Assembly (NCBI GenBank): GCA_013285915.1 | Contig: JABDGS010000037.1 | Span: forward strand, 1-34,486 | Direction of reading: 5' to 3' | DNA from: Bacteroidota bacterium | Lineage (GTDB): Bacteria > Bacteroidota > Bacteroidia > Chitinophagales > Chitinophagaceae | Length of the DNA: 34,486 nt | Shown: positions 33,819 to 34,486 of the stretch, in pieces | How the letters are laid out: every line of letters begins with the position of its first letter | How positions within the stretch are numbered: position 1 is the stretch's first letter | Position numbers and translations under genes: made by a program | Notes under the pieces: model-generated | The model's database searches: none | What the model was told of the DNA's origin: nothing | Seen by the model: only the letters and a program-made list of their open reading frames with translations

Positions 33819-34486
33819 CTACCAAATCTTTATCCTCGCACTATCTGGTACATACATTTTGTCGCCGGGTTGCACATTAAAAGCTTTATAGAAGGGTGGA
33901 AAGTTCATTAAAGGCCCGTTAACGCGGTACATAGCCGGTGAATGCGGGTCAACGTTAATTAACTGCCTTATAAGCTTGTCGGTAAGCTTTTCTTTCCAAA
34001 TTTGCCCGAGCGATAAAAAGAAACGCTGGTCGGGCGTAAAGCCGTCAATCTTTGTTGTGTCCTGGCCTTCTTTGGTCATTTTAAAGGCATCATAAGCTAT
34101 TGCCAAACCACCTATATCTGCAATATTTTCACCTGTAGTAAGTGAGCCATTTATGTGCAGCGTATCAAGCATGGTAAAGCTGTTGTACAGGTTAATAACC
34201 TTTTTTGCCTTTACCGTAAATTTATCATAATCGCTTTTGCCCCACCAGTTTTTTAAGTTGCCGTCTTTATCATATTGTGCACCCTGGTCGTCAAAACCAT
34301 GTGTCATTTCGTGGCCGATTACCATGCCTATACCGCCGTAGTTAATTGCGTCATCTGCATTGGGGTCAAAGAACGGAAACTGTAATATGCCCGCTGGAAA
34401 AACGATTGCGTTAAATGTTGGGTAGTAACCCGCATTAAGGGTTGGGGGTGTCATATCCCACTCCATTTTGTCAACCGGCTTGCCAA
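33819..34486 (-). CDS. M13 family (neprilysin-like) metallopeptidase, C-terminal part
   Basis: The frame is open to the right edge of the window (upstream residues read GKPVDKMEWDM), so this is the last 222 or so residues of a protein that is usually about 670 long. The catalytic zinc motif HExxH is present (VIGHEMTHGFDDQG), followed by the third ligand Glu in GENIADIGGLAIAY. The M13 C-terminal segments FFLSLGQIWKEK and FYKAFNVQPGDKMYVP are also present. Bacterial M13 peptidases (PepO type) are secreted or periplasmic and cut short peptides. The signal peptide lies outside the window. Confidence 0.93.
   Translation of the reverse strand, partial: GKPVDKMEWDMTPPTLNAGYYPTFNAIVFPAGILQFPFFDPNADDAINYGGIGMVIGHEMTHGFDDQGAQYDKDGNLKNWWGKSDYDKFTVKAKKVINLYNSFTMLDTLHINGSLTTGENIADIGGLAIAYDAFKMTKEGQDTTKIDGFTPDQRFFLSLGQIWKEKLTDKLIRQLINVDPHSPAMYRVNGPLMNFPPFYKAFNVQPGDKMYVPDSARIKIW

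Overview
The window looks like a chromosomal segment of a Bacteroidota bacterium, most like the Chitinophagaceae/Sphingobacteriia. The evidence is the T9SS regulator PorX, proteins with a T9SS type B (gliding-motility-associated, CHU_C) C-terminal domain, a fused LpxC-FabZ, tandem DUF3857 proteins, a lipoprotein cytochrome c next to a DUF1080 hydrolase, weak Shine-Dalgarno signals and TTTG/TAnnTTTG-like promoters. No rRNA, tRNA, CRISPR array or intact insertion sequence was seen. All calls come from reading the sequence; no search was run.

Layout. (1) 1-5110: a sugar-catabolism cluster. It starts with the N-terminus of a Gfo/Idh/MocA oxidoreductase running off the left edge (minus). Facing away from it is a chimeric ORF that joins the first half of an MFS transporter to an oxidoreductase lacking its NAD-binding N-terminus. 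A DUF433/DUF5615 toxin-antitoxin pair follows, then a TIM-barrel sugar isomerase/epimerase, a lipoprotein cytochrome c and a DUF1080 (3-keto-glycoside hydrolase type) protein, closed by a terminator. (2) 5173-10845, minus: an operon of ECF sigma factor, membrane anti-sigma-like TPR protein, subtilisin-like lipoprotein and CHAT-TPR protease-like membrane protein, with a plausible ECF-type promoter upstream. A small secreted protein is encoded divergently. (3) 11543-15893, minus: two tandem T9SS type B cargo paralogs and the decayed tail of a third. (4) 16001-21674, minus: lipid A cluster HD hydrolase - lpxD - lpxC/fabZ - lpxA - ABC ATPase. porX is divergent, across a 33-bp perfect inverted repeat. 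(5) 23783-30225, minus: three tandem DUF3857/transglutaminase-like paralogs with altered catalytic residues, interrupted by a MazG-like pyrophosphohydrolase. (6) 30474-31733, minus: asd preceded by a tiny Lys-rich ORF and mutually exclusive hairpins that look like a ribosome-mediated attenuator. (7) 31843-34486: a VapC toxin whose antitoxin gene carries two frameshifting lesions, a zinc alcohol dehydrogenase, and the C-terminal part of an M13 peptidase running off the right edge.

The most interesting items are the sigma/anti-sigma/subtilase/CHAT operon (a candidate envelope-located proteolytic signalling or defence system), the candidate attenuator in front of asd, and the left-edge geometry. 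The last suggests that a roughly 1.3-kb inversion exchanged the 5' halves of two divergent genes.
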